Positions 1-8,602 of a stretch of DNA of 25,731 bases are shown here, piece after piece (positions within the stretch are counted from its first letter, which is position 1; each line of letters starts with the position of its first letter). Position numbers and translations under genes: made by a program. This DNA is from Lachnospiraceae bacterium (GTDB lineage Bacteria > Bacillota_A > Clostridia > Lachnospirales > Lachnospiraceae), in contig JAILDD010000135.1 of assembly GCA_024689605.1 (NCBI GenBank), positions 1 to 25,731 of the forward strand, read 5' to 3'. Under the pieces are notes generated by a model. The model was not told the origin of the DNA. It did not search any database and saw nothing but the letters and a program-made list of their open reading frames with translations.

Positions 1-3
1 AAA

Positions 4-37
4 TATCCGGTGAACCGAAGTATCACCGGACTTTTTT
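4..37. terminator. Intrinsic terminator-like hairpin at window edge
   Basis: A perfect 8-bp stem (TCCGGTGA at 6-13, TCACCGGA at 23-30) with a 9-base loop is followed on the plus strand by CTTTTTT. Read on the minus strand it lies just after the UPF0210 stop codon and is followed by TATTT up to the window edge, so it may end the minus-strand operon as well as a plus-strand transcript entering from outside. The thymine run is better on the plus strand, and the edge hides the rest of the minus-strand tail. Confidence 0.7.
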
Positions 38-40
38 ATT

Positions 41-1405
41 TCAGTTCTTAAAGCTGTGCACCGGTGCAGGTATCCTGCCCCTTCTGTTGATAAAATCATC
101 GCAGCCAAAACTGTTTACAGGCATTACAGGCGCATGTCCCAGAAGTCCGCCAAATTCCACATTATCTCCCGGCTTTTTACCGAATGCAGGGATCAGCCTT
201 ACTGCAGTTGTCTTCTGGTTTATCATTCCTATTGCCATCTCATCTGCGATTATTCCGGATATGGTAGTGGCCTTCGTATCCCCGGGAACAGCTATCATAT
301 CCAGTCCCACAGAACATACGCAGGTCATTGCTTCAAGCTTTTCAAGTGTAAGCGCGCCGGCCTCCACAGCATTTATCATCCCCTGGTCTTCACTGACAGG
401 AATAAATGCACCGGACAGACCGCCCACATATGAAGATGCCATTATACCGCCTTTTTTCACCTGGTCATTAAGCAGTGCAAGAGCCGCTGTCGTTCCGGGG
501 GCACCGGCATATTCAAGGCCTATCTCGCAGAGTATGTCAGCCACGCTGTCGCCGATGGCAGGCGTAGGTGCAAGGCTTAAATCGATTATTCCGAAAGGCA
601 CTCCCAGCTTTTCGGAAGCTTCCTTCGCTACCAGCTGGCCCACCCTTGTTATCTTAAATGCAGTCTTCTTTATGGTTTCACACAGCACTTCAAAGCTTTC
701 ACCGCGTACTGACTCCAGCGCAGTCTTTACAACCCCCGGTCCGCTGACACCCACATTTATGACAGCATCAGCTTCCGTCACACCATGGAAAGCACCCGCC
801 ATAAACGGGTTATCGTCAGGGGCGTTACAGAATACCACCAGCTTTGCGCATCCAAGGGAATCATTGTCTTTTGTAAATTCTGCTGTTTCTTTGATGATCT
901 CCCCCATAAGCCTTACTGCGTCCATATTTATGCCGGTCTTTGTGGATCCCACATTTATGGAACTGCATACCACATCCGTCACGGAAAGCGCTTCCGGAAT
1001 AGACTTTATAAGCAGCTCATCAGCTGACGTCATACCTTTCGAAACAAGCGCGCTGTAACCGCCGATAAAATTTACTCCCACTTCCTTAGCCGCCCGGTCC
1101 AGTGACTTTGCTATCTTTACAAAATCCCCGGGCTCTTTGCATGCAGCACCGCCCACAAGTGCAATGGGAGTTACGGAAATACGCTTGTTTACGATGGGAA
1201 TGGCGTATTTCTTCTCGATTTCCTTACCGGTCTTTACCAGATCCTTTGCGACTGTCGTGATCTTTTTATATACATTATCGCATACACTATCAACATCGGA
1301 ATCAATGCAGTCCAAAAGACTTATGCCCAGTGTAATGGTTCTTACATCGAGATTTTCCTTCTCGATCATCTTATTTGTTTCTATGACTTCTGATATGTTT
1401 ATCAT
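41..1405 (-). CDS. UPF0210 (PFL-like) family protein
   Basis: This 454-residue protein matches the UPF0210 family (also called 'PFL family protein'). The match rests on its length and on conserved-looking glycine-rich stretches such as GAAC near residue 86, FIGGYSALV near 112 and the GRIPAPVHS tail. The biochemical role of the family is not established; the PFL label reflects fold similarity, and no glycyl-radical loop is apparent. The start has a good ribosome site (AAAGGGG, 8 bases before ATG). It lies 20 bases downstream of the ACT-domain gene, a pairing common in Firmicutes, so the small ACT protein probably regulates or binds it. It is the last gene before the hairpin at 4-37. Identification is secure at family level; function is unknown. 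Confidence 0.9.
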   Translation of the reverse strand: MINISEVIETNKMIEKENLDVRTITLGISLLDCIDSDVDSVCDNVYKKITTVAKDLVKTGKEIEKKYAIPIVNKRISVTPIALVGGAACKEPGDFVKIAKSLDRAAKEVGVNFIGGYSALVSKGMTSADELLIKSIPEALSVTDVVCSSINVGSTKTGINMDAVRLMGEIIKETAEFTKDNDSLGCAKLVVFCNAPDDNPFMAGAFHGVTEADAVINVGVSGPGVVKTALESVRGESFEVLCETIKKTAFKITRVGQLVAKEASEKLGVPFGIIDLSLAPTPAIGDSVADILCEIGLEYAGAPGTTAALALLNDQVKKGGIMASSYVGGLSGAFIPVSEDQGMINAVEAGALTLEKLEAMTCVCSVGLDMIAVPGDTKATTISGIIADEMAIGMINQKTTAVRLIPAFGKKPGDNVEFGGLLGHAPVMPVNSFGCDDFINRRGRIPAPVHSFKN

Positions 1406-1425
1406 TTAGTTTTGACCCCTTTTCA

Positions 1426-1698
1426 TTAGATCCGATGCATGGAATCGAATATCTCTTCCCTCTGGCATTTGATTATCACACCGATTTCTTCACCGATCTG
1501 TGCCAGCTCGTCTGAAACCGTATCAAAAGCCTTCTCTGAAGACTGCAGATCTGCGATCATCATCATGGTAAAATATTCCTGCACTATGGTCTGGGAAATA
1601 TCCAGTATATTAATCTTATTGTTTGCAAGATAGGTGCAGACTTTTGCTATTATTCCAACCGTATCTTTTCCAACTACCGTTATTATTGTTTTCTTCAT
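1426..1698 (-). CDS. ACT domain protein, UPF0237 family
   Basis: A 90-residue protein made of one ACT domain (MKKTIITVVGKDTVGIIAKV at the start, then an ILDISQTI segment). ACT domains usually bind amino acids or similar ligands and act as regulatory modules. UPF0237 members are stand-alone ACT proteins normally encoded next to UPF0210, as here. I chose the internal ATG at 1698 over the upstream one at 1740 because AAGGAG lies 9 bases before it and because family members begin with this MK..I(T/V)V strand. The gap to the walJ-like gene upstream is 99 bases and holds a hairpin without a T-run, so it may be read through from upstream or have its own promoter; I could not identify a convincing one. 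The ligand is unknown. Confidence 0.9.
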   Translation of the reverse strand: MKKTIITVVGKDTVGIIAKVCTYLANNKINILDISQTIVQEYFTMMMIADLQSSEKAFDTVSDELAQIGEEIGVIIKCQREEIFDSMHRI

Positions 1699-1797
1699 AG
1701 TTATATACTCCTTATGTATTGTTATCAAAACTTCCAGCACTTAGTCTCTTCCCACACCGATAGCTCACCTGCCGGTGGGATCGTTCGCCAGGCAGTT

Positions 1798-2595
1798 CTA
1801 CAGCTCCAGGGTCATCCCCGGTCTGTCCCGTCTGGCCACATCTATGGGGAAATCATCTCCGCGATATTCGGTGTCAGACAGTTCTATTTCAAGACGCACC
1901 GCCTCGTAGGCAAGCTCCGGCAGATTGTTTTCCTGGCTTAAATGACTCAGTATCACATGCTGCATCCCATTATTCAGAAGCTTCGACAAAAGCCTTCCGG
2001 AGGCCTCGTTTGAAAGGTGTCCCTTTTTCCCGAGTATTCTCTGTTTCAGCGGATACGGATATCTGCCGGTTTCCAGCATGCGTATATCATGGTTTGATTC
2101 GATATAGATTGCGGAAAGCCCCTGCAGCCTGTCAACTATGGCATCATCATAAGTGCCTAAATCCGTCAGTATTGCCGTCTGTGTACCGGCACAGTCAAAA
2201 TGGTAAGCCACCGGCTCTGCCGCATCATGTGAGATGTTTATAGGGCTTACTTCTATATCATTAACCATTAAGCTTTCTCTGCTGTCTATCACATGAAGCA
2301 GACTCCGGTCAAATTCTCCCAGGCTGCTTACCCTGTTTATTGCATCAATGGTTCCCCTTGTGGAATAAACAGGTACACTGTACTTCCTTAAGAAAACTCC
2401 CAGTCCCTGTATGTGATCGCTGTGCTCGTGGGTTATGAATATCGCATCCAGGTCATCTCCGCTGATATCCAGCTCACTTAAGCCTGCCTCTATCTTTTTC
2501 CTGCTAAGCCCCACATCCACAAGGATATGCGTATCATCAGAACCCACATATATCGAATTACCGCTGCTTCCGCTGGCAATGCTCTTCATTCTCAT
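1798..2595 (-). CDS. MBL-fold metallo-hydrolase, WalJ/YycJ-like
   Basis: This 265-residue beta-lactamase-fold hydrolase opens with the SIASGSSGNSIYV segment typical of the YycJ/WalJ branch. It carries the metal-binding HEHSDH motif at about residues 56-61, with further likely metal ligands in TDLGTYDD and LSHLSQENN. Members of this branch have been reported as 5'-3' DNA exonucleases linked to mismatch repair; that is family knowledge, not shown here. In Bacillus the homologue sits in the walRK operon, while here it follows an FtsA-like gene and polA, so the context has shifted but still fits DNA maintenance. The stop codon of the upstream gene and this ATG are one base apart (TGA-A-ATG), so translation is probably coupled; GGGAG inside the upstream gene is the ribosome site. 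Cytoplasmic, with no signal peptide. Confidence 0.88.
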   Translation of the reverse strand: MRMKSIASGSSGNSIYVGSDDTHILVDVGLSRKKIEAGLSELDISGDDLDAIFITHEHSDHIQGLGVFLRKYSVPVYSTRGTIDAINRVSSLGEFDRSLLHVIDSRESLMVNDIEVSPINISHDAAEPVAYHFDCAGTQTAILTDLGTYDDAIVDRLQGLSAIYIESNHDIRMLETGRYPYPLKQRILGKKGHLSNEASGRLLSKLLNNGMQHVILSHLSQENNLPELAYEAVRLEIELSDTEYRGDDFPIDVARRDRPGMTLEL

Positions 2596-2596
2596 T

Positions 2597-4969
2597 TCAG
2601 TTCTCCCACTTTATGACTATATGGTCACCGGAATTCAGCTGTTCCATATACATGGCAGGCCTGCCGTTCAGTTCAGTCACCACCCTGCTGCCCTGGACAT
2701 TCTTAAGGTCAAAGTTTATCCTGTCAAATACATCCACGAAAACATAGGACGTTTTTCCTTCAAGTTTTACGTCATCCCCATTTACATTGACTATGATTGT
2801 CCGTGGAATGGCCGGAGCCTCCTCTTCCTTCTTCCCGGGTTCTTCCCTGAAAGGACGTTCTATCTCTGCTTCACCGTCATCATCCGGAAGGTTATCGTAA
2901 CTATCTGCACCTGAATCACCTTCAGAGTCAGTATCACCATCATCAAACCTTGTCTCATCTGACATATCATCATCATCCCCATTGGATGGGGATCCAGCCC
3001 CTGACATTCCTGCCGCTTCCGCTGCCTTGCTTGCTGCATTCCTCTCCGCCTCTTCCTGAGCAGCCGCATACTTCGCCTTTATTTCTTCGTAATCCTTAAG
3101 AATCTGTTCCTTGATGCCCCACTTTATGTTAAAGTTCTCAAAGACCTTTGTATCATCATCCGCGGGCTCATTGTTCACAAGAACCGCCATTGACTCATCC
3201 AGTATCACATCCATGAATTCACGGACTTCTTTCAGAGTGTAATAGTTCCTCATCACAATATCGTCGCCGTCTTCTATCTCATAAAAGCCTGTCTTTATCT
3301 CGCCATTTACTTCCGCAAACTTAGGAAGAAGAATCTTGCTCTGGTTTGTATAAACAGTGATCATGGACTTAAATTCCGGAAGTTCGGAAAGAGCGACTTT
3401 GGCCTTTTCACCCACCGTCGATTCCTTGACCCTGATCACGTCATTAGCCCTTATGGGAGTATGCATATCAGCTTCCTCTCCATTGACTGTTATAACCGCA
3501 GGATCCCCAGGAAGCCCGCGTTTCATTGCCTGTTTTCCGTTTATGCGGTAATTGACAGCCTCACCCCTCTTAGGGAAAAGTCCGTCATTAGGGAAGTCAG
3601 CATGCATAGCCGCATCAACTACAGCGAGATTTCCGCCGTCATAAAGCTTTATATGCTGATCATTGAATGTCACATATATGAAGTTGCTGCTCTGGTCATA
3701 GTAATTCAGGCAGATTCCCACCGGGGTCACCAGCCTGGAATCCTTCTTCACATCATCCTGATATATGATGTGCCCCATGACTTCCTCCCCCCTTACGGCC
3801 ACACGCTCAGCCATTATGCCAAGGTGTTCCGAAAGTTTCTTTGTATAGCCTTCAACAGTACCGCCGCCGCCGACTACAAATACAGCGCTGACAGGCTTCC
3901 CGCCGTTAAGTTCCTTGAACTTCTCTGCAACAAGGTCTGCCATTTCCTCTATCTGAGGATCAAGGAGCTTAAGGACCTCATCACGGCCCACCTTCTGGGG
4001 AAGTCCCATAATATCCTTATACTCAACGGTTTCCGAATCGGAAATGTCGCACTTGATGGTCTCAGCTGTATTGAAATCAACAAGGTAATTCTGTGCTATT
4101 ATCTCCGTGAGCCTGTCACCGGCAACAGGTATCATTCCGTAAGCCACCACACATCCGTCCTTTGTTATACAGATATCACTGGTTCCTGCCCCCACATCCA
4201 CAAGTCCGATATTGAGCATTCTGTAGTTCTCGGGAATAGCAACACTGATGGCGGCAATAGGCTCCAGTGTCATATTGACAACCCTGAGCCCCGACATCTC
4301 CACAGCCTTGTAGAGACCGTCAACTACATCTTCCGGAAGGAAGGTAGCGATCATGTCGCAGCCCACAGTATGTGCTTTGTGATTTTCAAGGTTACCTATC
4401 TGATAGCCGTTCAGGTAGTACCTTATAACAGAGGAACCAACACAGAAAAACTTAAGTCCTGTATCATTTTCCTTAAGGAAACGCTCATAGGCCTGCTCCA
4501 CGCCCATGGCAGTAAGCCTTGCCACATCCTCTGCGCTGATAGTCTTTTCCTCGTCCAGCTCCATATTTACGGATACTACTTCTGTCTTAAGTACCCTTCC
4601 CGCAGCAGCTATGCAGACATTTGACAGGGTTATGTCCAGCTTTTCTTCAAGCTTGTGCTTTACATATACTATTGAATTGCTGACAGCCCCTATATCGTGG
4701 ATCTGGCCGTCAAGCATTGCACGGGTCTCATGTTCCTTCGATTCCTGTCCCAGCACATGGAAATTATTGCCTTCACGGTAGCCCACCGTACCGACAATAC
4801 TCCTGGTGCCTATATCCAGACCAAATACCAGCTTATCCGTATCTATGCTTTTAGACGCGCCCCTGGCAGACTTATCAGCTGCCGTATTTTTTGCTGTCTC
4901 CGTCTTTTTCATGCTTTTAGTGTGCTTTGCCTCTTTTGTACTTTTTGTCTGTTCCGTTTTCTTAGCCAT
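2597..4969 (-). CDS. FtsA/actin-like ATPase, long form with acidic C-terminal region
   Basis: An actin-fold (ASKHA) protein of the FtsA/PilM group. Phosphate-1 loop FGLDIGTRSIVG is at about residues 49-60, phosphate-2 loop VDVGAGTSDICI at about 257-268 and the adenosine motif VVGGGGTVEGY at about 365-375. At about 790 residues it is nearly twice the length of a cell-division FtsA. The extra part has a beta-rich region with a VNGEEADMHTPIRANDVIRV loop (about 495-515), a helical charged stretch (about 620-655), a very acidic low-complexity linker (about 663-720) and a final small beta domain. No terminal amphipathic membrane helix is obvious. I placed the start at MAKK (4969) because AGGCGGGGTG precedes it; an ATG at 4993 is possible but lacks a clear site. 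The N-terminus is Lys/Thr-rich. Role inferred: division or envelope assembly ATPase; FtsZ partnership is not shown. Confidence 0.82.
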   Translation of the reverse strand: MAKKTEQTKSTKEAKHTKSMKKTETAKNTAADKSARGASKSIDTDKLVFGLDIGTRSIVGTVGYREGNNFHVLGQESKEHETRAMLDGQIHDIGAVSNSIVYVKHKLEEKLDITLSNVCIAAAGRVLKTEVVSVNMELDEEKTISAEDVARLTAMGVEQAYERFLKENDTGLKFFCVGSSVIRYYLNGYQIGNLENHKAHTVGCDMIATFLPEDVVDGLYKAVEMSGLRVVNMTLEPIAAISVAIPENYRMLNIGLVDVGAGTSDICITKDGCVVAYGMIPVAGDRLTEIIAQNYLVDFNTAETIKCDISDSETVEYKDIMGLPQKVGRDEVLKLLDPQIEEMADLVAEKFKELNGGKPVSAVFVVGGGGTVEGYTKKLSEHLGIMAERVAVRGEEVMGHIIYQDDVKKDSRLVTPVGICLNYYDQSSNFIYVTFNDQHIKLYDGGNLAVVDAAMHADFPNDGLFPKRGEAVNYRINGKQAMKRGLPGDPAVITVNGEEADMHTPIRANDVIRVKESTVGEKAKVALSELPEFKSMITVYTNQSKILLPKFAEVNGEIKTGFYEIEDGDDIVMRNYYTLKEVREFMDVILDESMAVLVNNEPADDDTKVFENFNIKWGIKEQILKDYEEIKAKYAAAQEEAERNAASKAAEAAGMSGAGSPSNGDDDDMSDETRFDDGDTDSEGDSGADSYDNLPDDDGEAEIERPFREEPGKKEEEAPAIPRTIIVNVNGDDVKLEGKTSYVFVDVFDRINFDLKNVQGSRVVTELNGRPAMYMEQLNSGDHIVIKWEN

Positions 4970-5020
4970 GTCACCCCGCCTGTTTTCCATCATTATGAAT
5001 CACGCCTGTCACATAAACTA

Positions 5021-5614
5021 TCACCATTGCTGTCGGATCAGACCATCAATCTGTCTGTATGTCTCCGGCAGTTCTCCGCTGTTATCTATCACATACCTGC
5101 AATGAGACCTGAATTCCTGTTCCGGCAGCTGCACTGCGAAAATAGAGTCTATCTTTTTGTCGCTGTAACCGCGGCTTGCTTTCAGTCTGTCCCGCCTGGT
5201 TTCTTCCGGTACATATATGTACCAGAGTTCATCCAGTACTTCATCATAATGTTCTTCTATGAGAAGGGCCGCCTCTACCACAAAGTACCTGCAGCCTTTT
5301 CTTTCCTCTTTCTCCATTTCCGAAAGAATGTATTTTTTTACTTCCGGATGGACTATGGCGTTTACCGCAGCCAGCTTCTTTTCATCAGAAAAAATAGCCG
5401 CCGCAAATTTCTTATTGTCAAAATACCCGTCAACACCAAGTACTTCTTTGCCTAATAACTCCAACAGCTCATTATAGCAAGCCTCACCCGGTTCTTCAAG
5501 GTAATGCGCAACTTCATCTGCCACTATGAGTCTGGCGCCGTAATGATCACGCAGGTAATCCAGCACCACTGATTTTCCGGAGCCCACGCCCCCGGTTATA
5601 CCTATGCTACGCAT
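5021..5614 (-). CDS. coaE: Dephospho-CoA kinase
   Basis: CoaE phosphorylates the 3'-hydroxyl of dephospho-CoA with ATP, the last step of coenzyme A synthesis, in the cytoplasm. The 197-residue protein begins with the diagnostic Walker A segment GITGGVGSGKS (residues 5-15), followed by the VADEVAH segment and the expected lid/CoA-binding region (FVVEAALLIE). Length is normal for the family. Its ATG overlaps the polA stop by one base (TAATG), so it is translationally coupled to polA; polA-coaE adjacency is widespread in bacteria. The next gene, FtsA-like, begins 27 to 51 bases downstream depending on its start. Nothing appears broken. Confidence 0.97.
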   Translation of the reverse strand: MRSIGITGGVGSGKSVVLDYLRDHYGARLIVADEVAHYLEEPGEACYNELLELLGKEVLGVDGYFDNKKFAAAIFSDEKKLAAVNAIVHPEVKKYILSEMEKEERKGCRYFVVEAALLIEEHYDEVLDELWYIYVPEETRRDRLKASRGYSDKKIDSIFAVQLPEQEFRSHCRYVIDNSGELPETYRQIDGLIRQQW

Positions 5615-8280
5615 TATTTTGCTTCGTACCAGTCCTTTCCGGTATGTGCTTCCGCCGTCAGCTTCACCGGAAGGTCTGCAGCCCCCTCCATTTCCTCTTT
5701 CAGGATGTTCAGCACTGCATCTTTCTCATCCTCTGCAGTCTCTACAAGAAGTTCATCATGTATCTGCAGAAGAAGCCTGGATTTCAGGCCTTCCTTCTCC
5801 AGCCGGTTATAAACCTTTATCATGGCAATCTTTATGATATCCGCAGCGGTTCCCTGTACGGGTGCATTCATTGCCACCCTTTCTCCAAACTGCCTCTGCA
5901 TAAAATTGGAAGACTTAAGCTCAGGGATAGGCCTGCGCCTTCCGAACATCGTCACGGAATAGCCGTCCTTCTTGGCATTTTCCTTTGCACTGTCAAGAAA
6001 TGCCTTTACCCCGGGATAGGTAGCAAAATATTCTTCGATGTACATTTTAGCCTCTTCCCTGCTGATAGACAGATCCTGACTGAGTCCAAAAGATGATATT
6101 CCATAGACAATACCGAAATTTACCGCCTTTGCATTTCTTCTTTGAAGATCCGTAACCTCATCAAAGGGTACGTGGAAAACCCTGGATGCCGTTATCCTGT
6201 GTATATCCTCTTCCGAACGGTATGCCGCAATGAGTTCAACATCCCCTGACATGGAAGCAAGTATCCTCAGTTCTATCTGGGAATAGTCCGCATCTGTAAA
6301 AATATATCCGTCCTTCGGCAGAAAAACTTTCCTTATCCTGCGTCCCAGTTCATATCTCATGGGGATATTCTGCAGGTTAGGCTCTGTGGACGACAGCCTT
6401 CCTGTTGCGGTCACAGTCTGGTTAAAACTCGTATGTATCCTTCCGTCGCCGGCAATATAGCCTGCCAATCCGTCTGCATATGTGGATTTTAATTTTGCAT
6501 AGGTCCTGTATTCAAGAATGTCATTTACAAAGGGATACTCTGCTGCCAGCTTCTCCAGCACATCTGCCGCCGTGGAATATCCGGTCTTTGTCTTCTTAGC
6601 GCCGGGAATCCCCATTTTTTCAAAAAGTATCACTCCAAGCTGCTTCGGTGAATTGATATTGAATTCCTCACCTGCCGCCTCGTAAATCTTTTTTTCAAGC
6701 GCTCTTATACTCTTATCCAATTCTGTGCTGTATTCTGCCAGTGCTTCTGCTGACGCAGCGATTCCCTCTGCTTCCATTCTGAAGAGAACGAAAGAAAGAG
6801 GCATTTCCATATCACGGTACAGCTTAAACATACCCGTGGACTCAAGTCTTTTTTTCAGTTCAGTATAAAGAGCTCTTATGTCACAGGCAGTCTGCCCCAT
6901 GTAATTTCTTAATGCATCGTCATCTGCACTGACAGTTACAGAGCCTTTTTTTATAAATAATTCCTCAAAGCTCTTTCCGGTCTCAGACAGAAAAACACCT
7001 GCCATATCCTCAGGTTTATAGCTGCCCCTGGTAGGATCCAGCAGATAAGCCATAAGCATCACATCATCTGCATTTGCAGACATATCCTCTGCACTTTTCC
7101 CCTTGTAATCATCAGCATCACATATTAATGGATAAAGCGCTTTTATATCATGTGTAACAAAATTCAGTCCGGAAGCATAGTATCTTCTAAATACATCACA
7201 CAAGGTTTCATATGTAATTTTCGTACTGTCGGTACAGCTGGCCTTTCCGTCTTCGCAGGAAAAAGAAACCGCAAAGTCTTTCACGTCGAGCTTTCGGAAA
7301 TACACAGCCATTTCAGTCTTGTCCGCCAGCACTGCTGCAAATAGAGTATCCAGTCCCTTTTCATCCAGACTCGTGATTTCCACCTTCCTGCTCACGTCGC
7401 TTTCCCCGGTTACAGCATCATCAAATTTCTTATAAAAACTCTTCAGCTCAAGCTTTTTGCAAAGCTCATAGGCTTCCTTGGTATAAAAAGATGGAACCGG
7501 CGCATCATTCGGGTGAATGTCCAGCTCACAATCAGTCTTAATTGTTGCAAGCTTAAGACTTAGTTCTGCTAAATCCCTGTTCTCCTTTAAGCTTTCCCTT
7601 ATGGAGTTCTTTTTAATCTCCTCAATATGTTCATATATGGCATCAATGGAACCGTACTGTACCATAAGCTCTGTTGCGGTCTTTTCGCCTACCTTTGGTA
7701 CCCCGGGGATATTGTCTGCCGTATCCCCCACCAGAGCCTTCAGTTCTATGAACTGGGCAGGTGTGAGCCTGTATGTTTCCTGTACATCCGCCGCTTTGTA
7801 ATTTTCTATCTCCGTACCGCCCCTTTTGGTTTTCGGGATCCTTATCATGATATGGTCTGAAGCGATCTGAAGCAGATCCCTGTCACCGGATATGACAGCA
7901 ACCTCCATTCCAAGCTTTTCCCCTTCCCTGGCAAGAGTCCCCATAAGATCATCAGCTTCAAGTCCTGGCTTTGAGATCACAAGCACTCCCATACCGGAAA
8001 GCATTTCCTTCATCAGAGGCACCTGAGATCTCAGTTCTTCCGGCATCGGTTTCCTGGTGCCTTTATAAGCTTCAAACATCTCATGCCTGAATGTCGGCGC
8101 ATGCTCATCAAATGTCACTATGAAGTAATCCGGCCTTTCTTCATCCAGAATATGAAACATTATATTCAAAAAACCATATATGGCATTTGTGTGGATTCCT
8201 TCGGAATTTGTAAGATCAGGCACGCCGTAGAACGCCCTGTGAAGGATGCTGTGTCCATCAATGAGTACTAATTTATCCAT
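5614..8280 (-). CDS. polA: DNA polymerase I
   Basis: An 888-residue family A polymerase for Okazaki-fragment processing and repair synthesis. The N-terminal 5' nuclease (about 1-290) shows FDEHAPTFRHE, EADD at 108-111, SGDRDLLQ at 131-138 and the helix-hairpin-helix GDTADNIPGVPKVGEKTA. The polymerase has motif A DADYSQIELR (663-672), the O-helix RRNAKAVNFGIVYG (714-727, with the usual Phe of ddNTP-discriminating enzymes) and motif C QIHDELLVE (839-847). The middle domain keeps the fold (DDVMLMAYLLDP) but lacks the DxE of the 3'-5' exonuclease (sequence there is AVYFRKLD), so proofreading is probably absent, as in Bacillus Pol I. Its start lies inside the last codons of the upstream zinc-finger gene (13-base overlap), with AAAGGG as ribosome site. 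Confidence 0.98.
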   Translation of the reverse strand: MDKLVLIDGHSILHRAFYGVPDLTNSEGIHTNAIYGFLNIMFHILDEERPDYFIVTFDEHAPTFRHEMFEAYKGTRKPMPEELRSQVPLMKEMLSGMGVLVISKPGLEADDLMGTLAREGEKLGMEVAVISGDRDLLQIASDHIMIRIPKTKRGGTEIENYKAADVQETYRLTPAQFIELKALVGDTADNIPGVPKVGEKTATELMVQYGSIDAIYEHIEEIKKNSIRESLKENRDLAELSLKLATIKTDCELDIHPNDAPVPSFYTKEAYELCKKLELKSFYKKFDDAVTGESDVSRKVEITSLDEKGLDTLFAAVLADKTEMAVYFRKLDVKDFAVSFSCEDGKASCTDSTKITYETLCDVFRRYYASGLNFVTHDIKALYPLICDADDYKGKSAEDMSANADDVMLMAYLLDPTRGSYKPEDMAGVFLSETGKSFEELFIKKGSVTVSADDDALRNYMGQTACDIRALYTELKKRLESTGMFKLYRDMEMPLSFVLFRMEAEGIAASAEALAEYSTELDKSIRALEKKIYEAAGEEFNINSPKQLGVILFEKMGIPGAKKTKTGYSTAADVLEKLAAEYPFVNDILEYRTYAKLKSTYADGLAGYIAGDGRIHTSFNQTVTATGRLSSTEPNLQNIPMRYELGRRIRKVFLPKDGYIFTDADYSQIELRILASMSGDVELIAAYRSEEDIHRITASRVFHVPFDEVTDLQRRNAKAVNFGIVYGISSFGLSQDLSISREEAKMYIEEYFATYPGVKAFLDSAKENAKKDGYSVTMFGRRRPIPELKSSNFMQRQFGERVAMNAPVQGTAADIIKIAMIKVYNRLEKEGLKSRLLLQIHDELLVETAEDEKDAVLNILKEEMEGAADLPVKLTAEAHTGKDWYEAK

Positions 8281-8597
8281 AATATCCCTTTCAATACAAA
8301 AATAACAGAAATAATAAGTGCGAGTATAGACAGCTCAACAAAAGCCCGGCGCACGATCCCCTCACGCCGACACCTCTTTGTTTCCCGCTTTATGAGTTCT
8401 TCATATTCAGGTATAGGGGGATCCCCCTCCTTCAGATCAATCTTACGCAGACCGCTTATCATAATGTACTGGCTATGCAGATCCGCATCACAGTCCTTGC
8501 ACTGGCTGACATGAAGCAAAAGCTCTCTGGTTTCTTTATAGTCCAGTTCATTATTTATGAAAGAATTAAAGTATTTATGATACTCCCTGCATTCCAT
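8268..8597 (-). CDS. Small zinc-finger (zf-HC2/anti-sigma-like) membrane protein
   Basis: A 109-residue protein with the layout of a zinc-binding anti-sigma domain: Cys3, then His29-x3-Cys33-x2-Cys36 (HVSQCKDC). A basic stretch (KRETKRCRREGIVRR) leads into one C-terminal membrane segment (about 84-106). The zinc domain should face the cytoplasm. In known cases such proteins hold an ECF sigma factor at the membrane, but no sigma factor gene lies nearby, so the partner is unknown. I chose the ATG at 8597 because AAGG lies 8 bases upstream and Cys3 aligns with the start of the zinc motif; the frame extends to 8639, but only inside the upstream gene. Five bases separate it from the phosphodiesterase stop, and its end overlaps polA, so all three are probably co-translated. 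Confidence 0.78.
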   Translation of the reverse strand: MECREYHKYFNSFINNELDYKETRELLLHVSQCKDCDADLHSQYIMISGLRKIDLKEGDPPIPEYEELIKRETKRCRREGIVRRAFVELSILALIISVIFVLKGILWIN

Positions 8598-8602
8598 GCC
8601 GG

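Noticed and set aside
87..1058. Plus-strand open frame of 323 codons opposite UPF0210
   Set aside because: Shadow of the conserved minus-strand gene; Pro/Ser-rich translation without a recognisable family or start signal.
41..1405. UPF0210 as an active pyruvate formate-lyase-type glycyl radical enzyme
   Set aside because: No glycyl-radical motif and no activase gene nearby; the PFL name refers to fold similarity only.
1741..1797. Hairpin between the walJ-like and ACT genes as a terminator
   Set aside because: The stem is bulged and is not followed by a T-run on either strand.
3461..4624. Long plus-strand open frame (387 codons) opposite the FtsA-like gene
   Set aside because: It is antisense to a clearly conserved actin-fold protein, has no ribosome site and yields a low-complexity, family-less translation.
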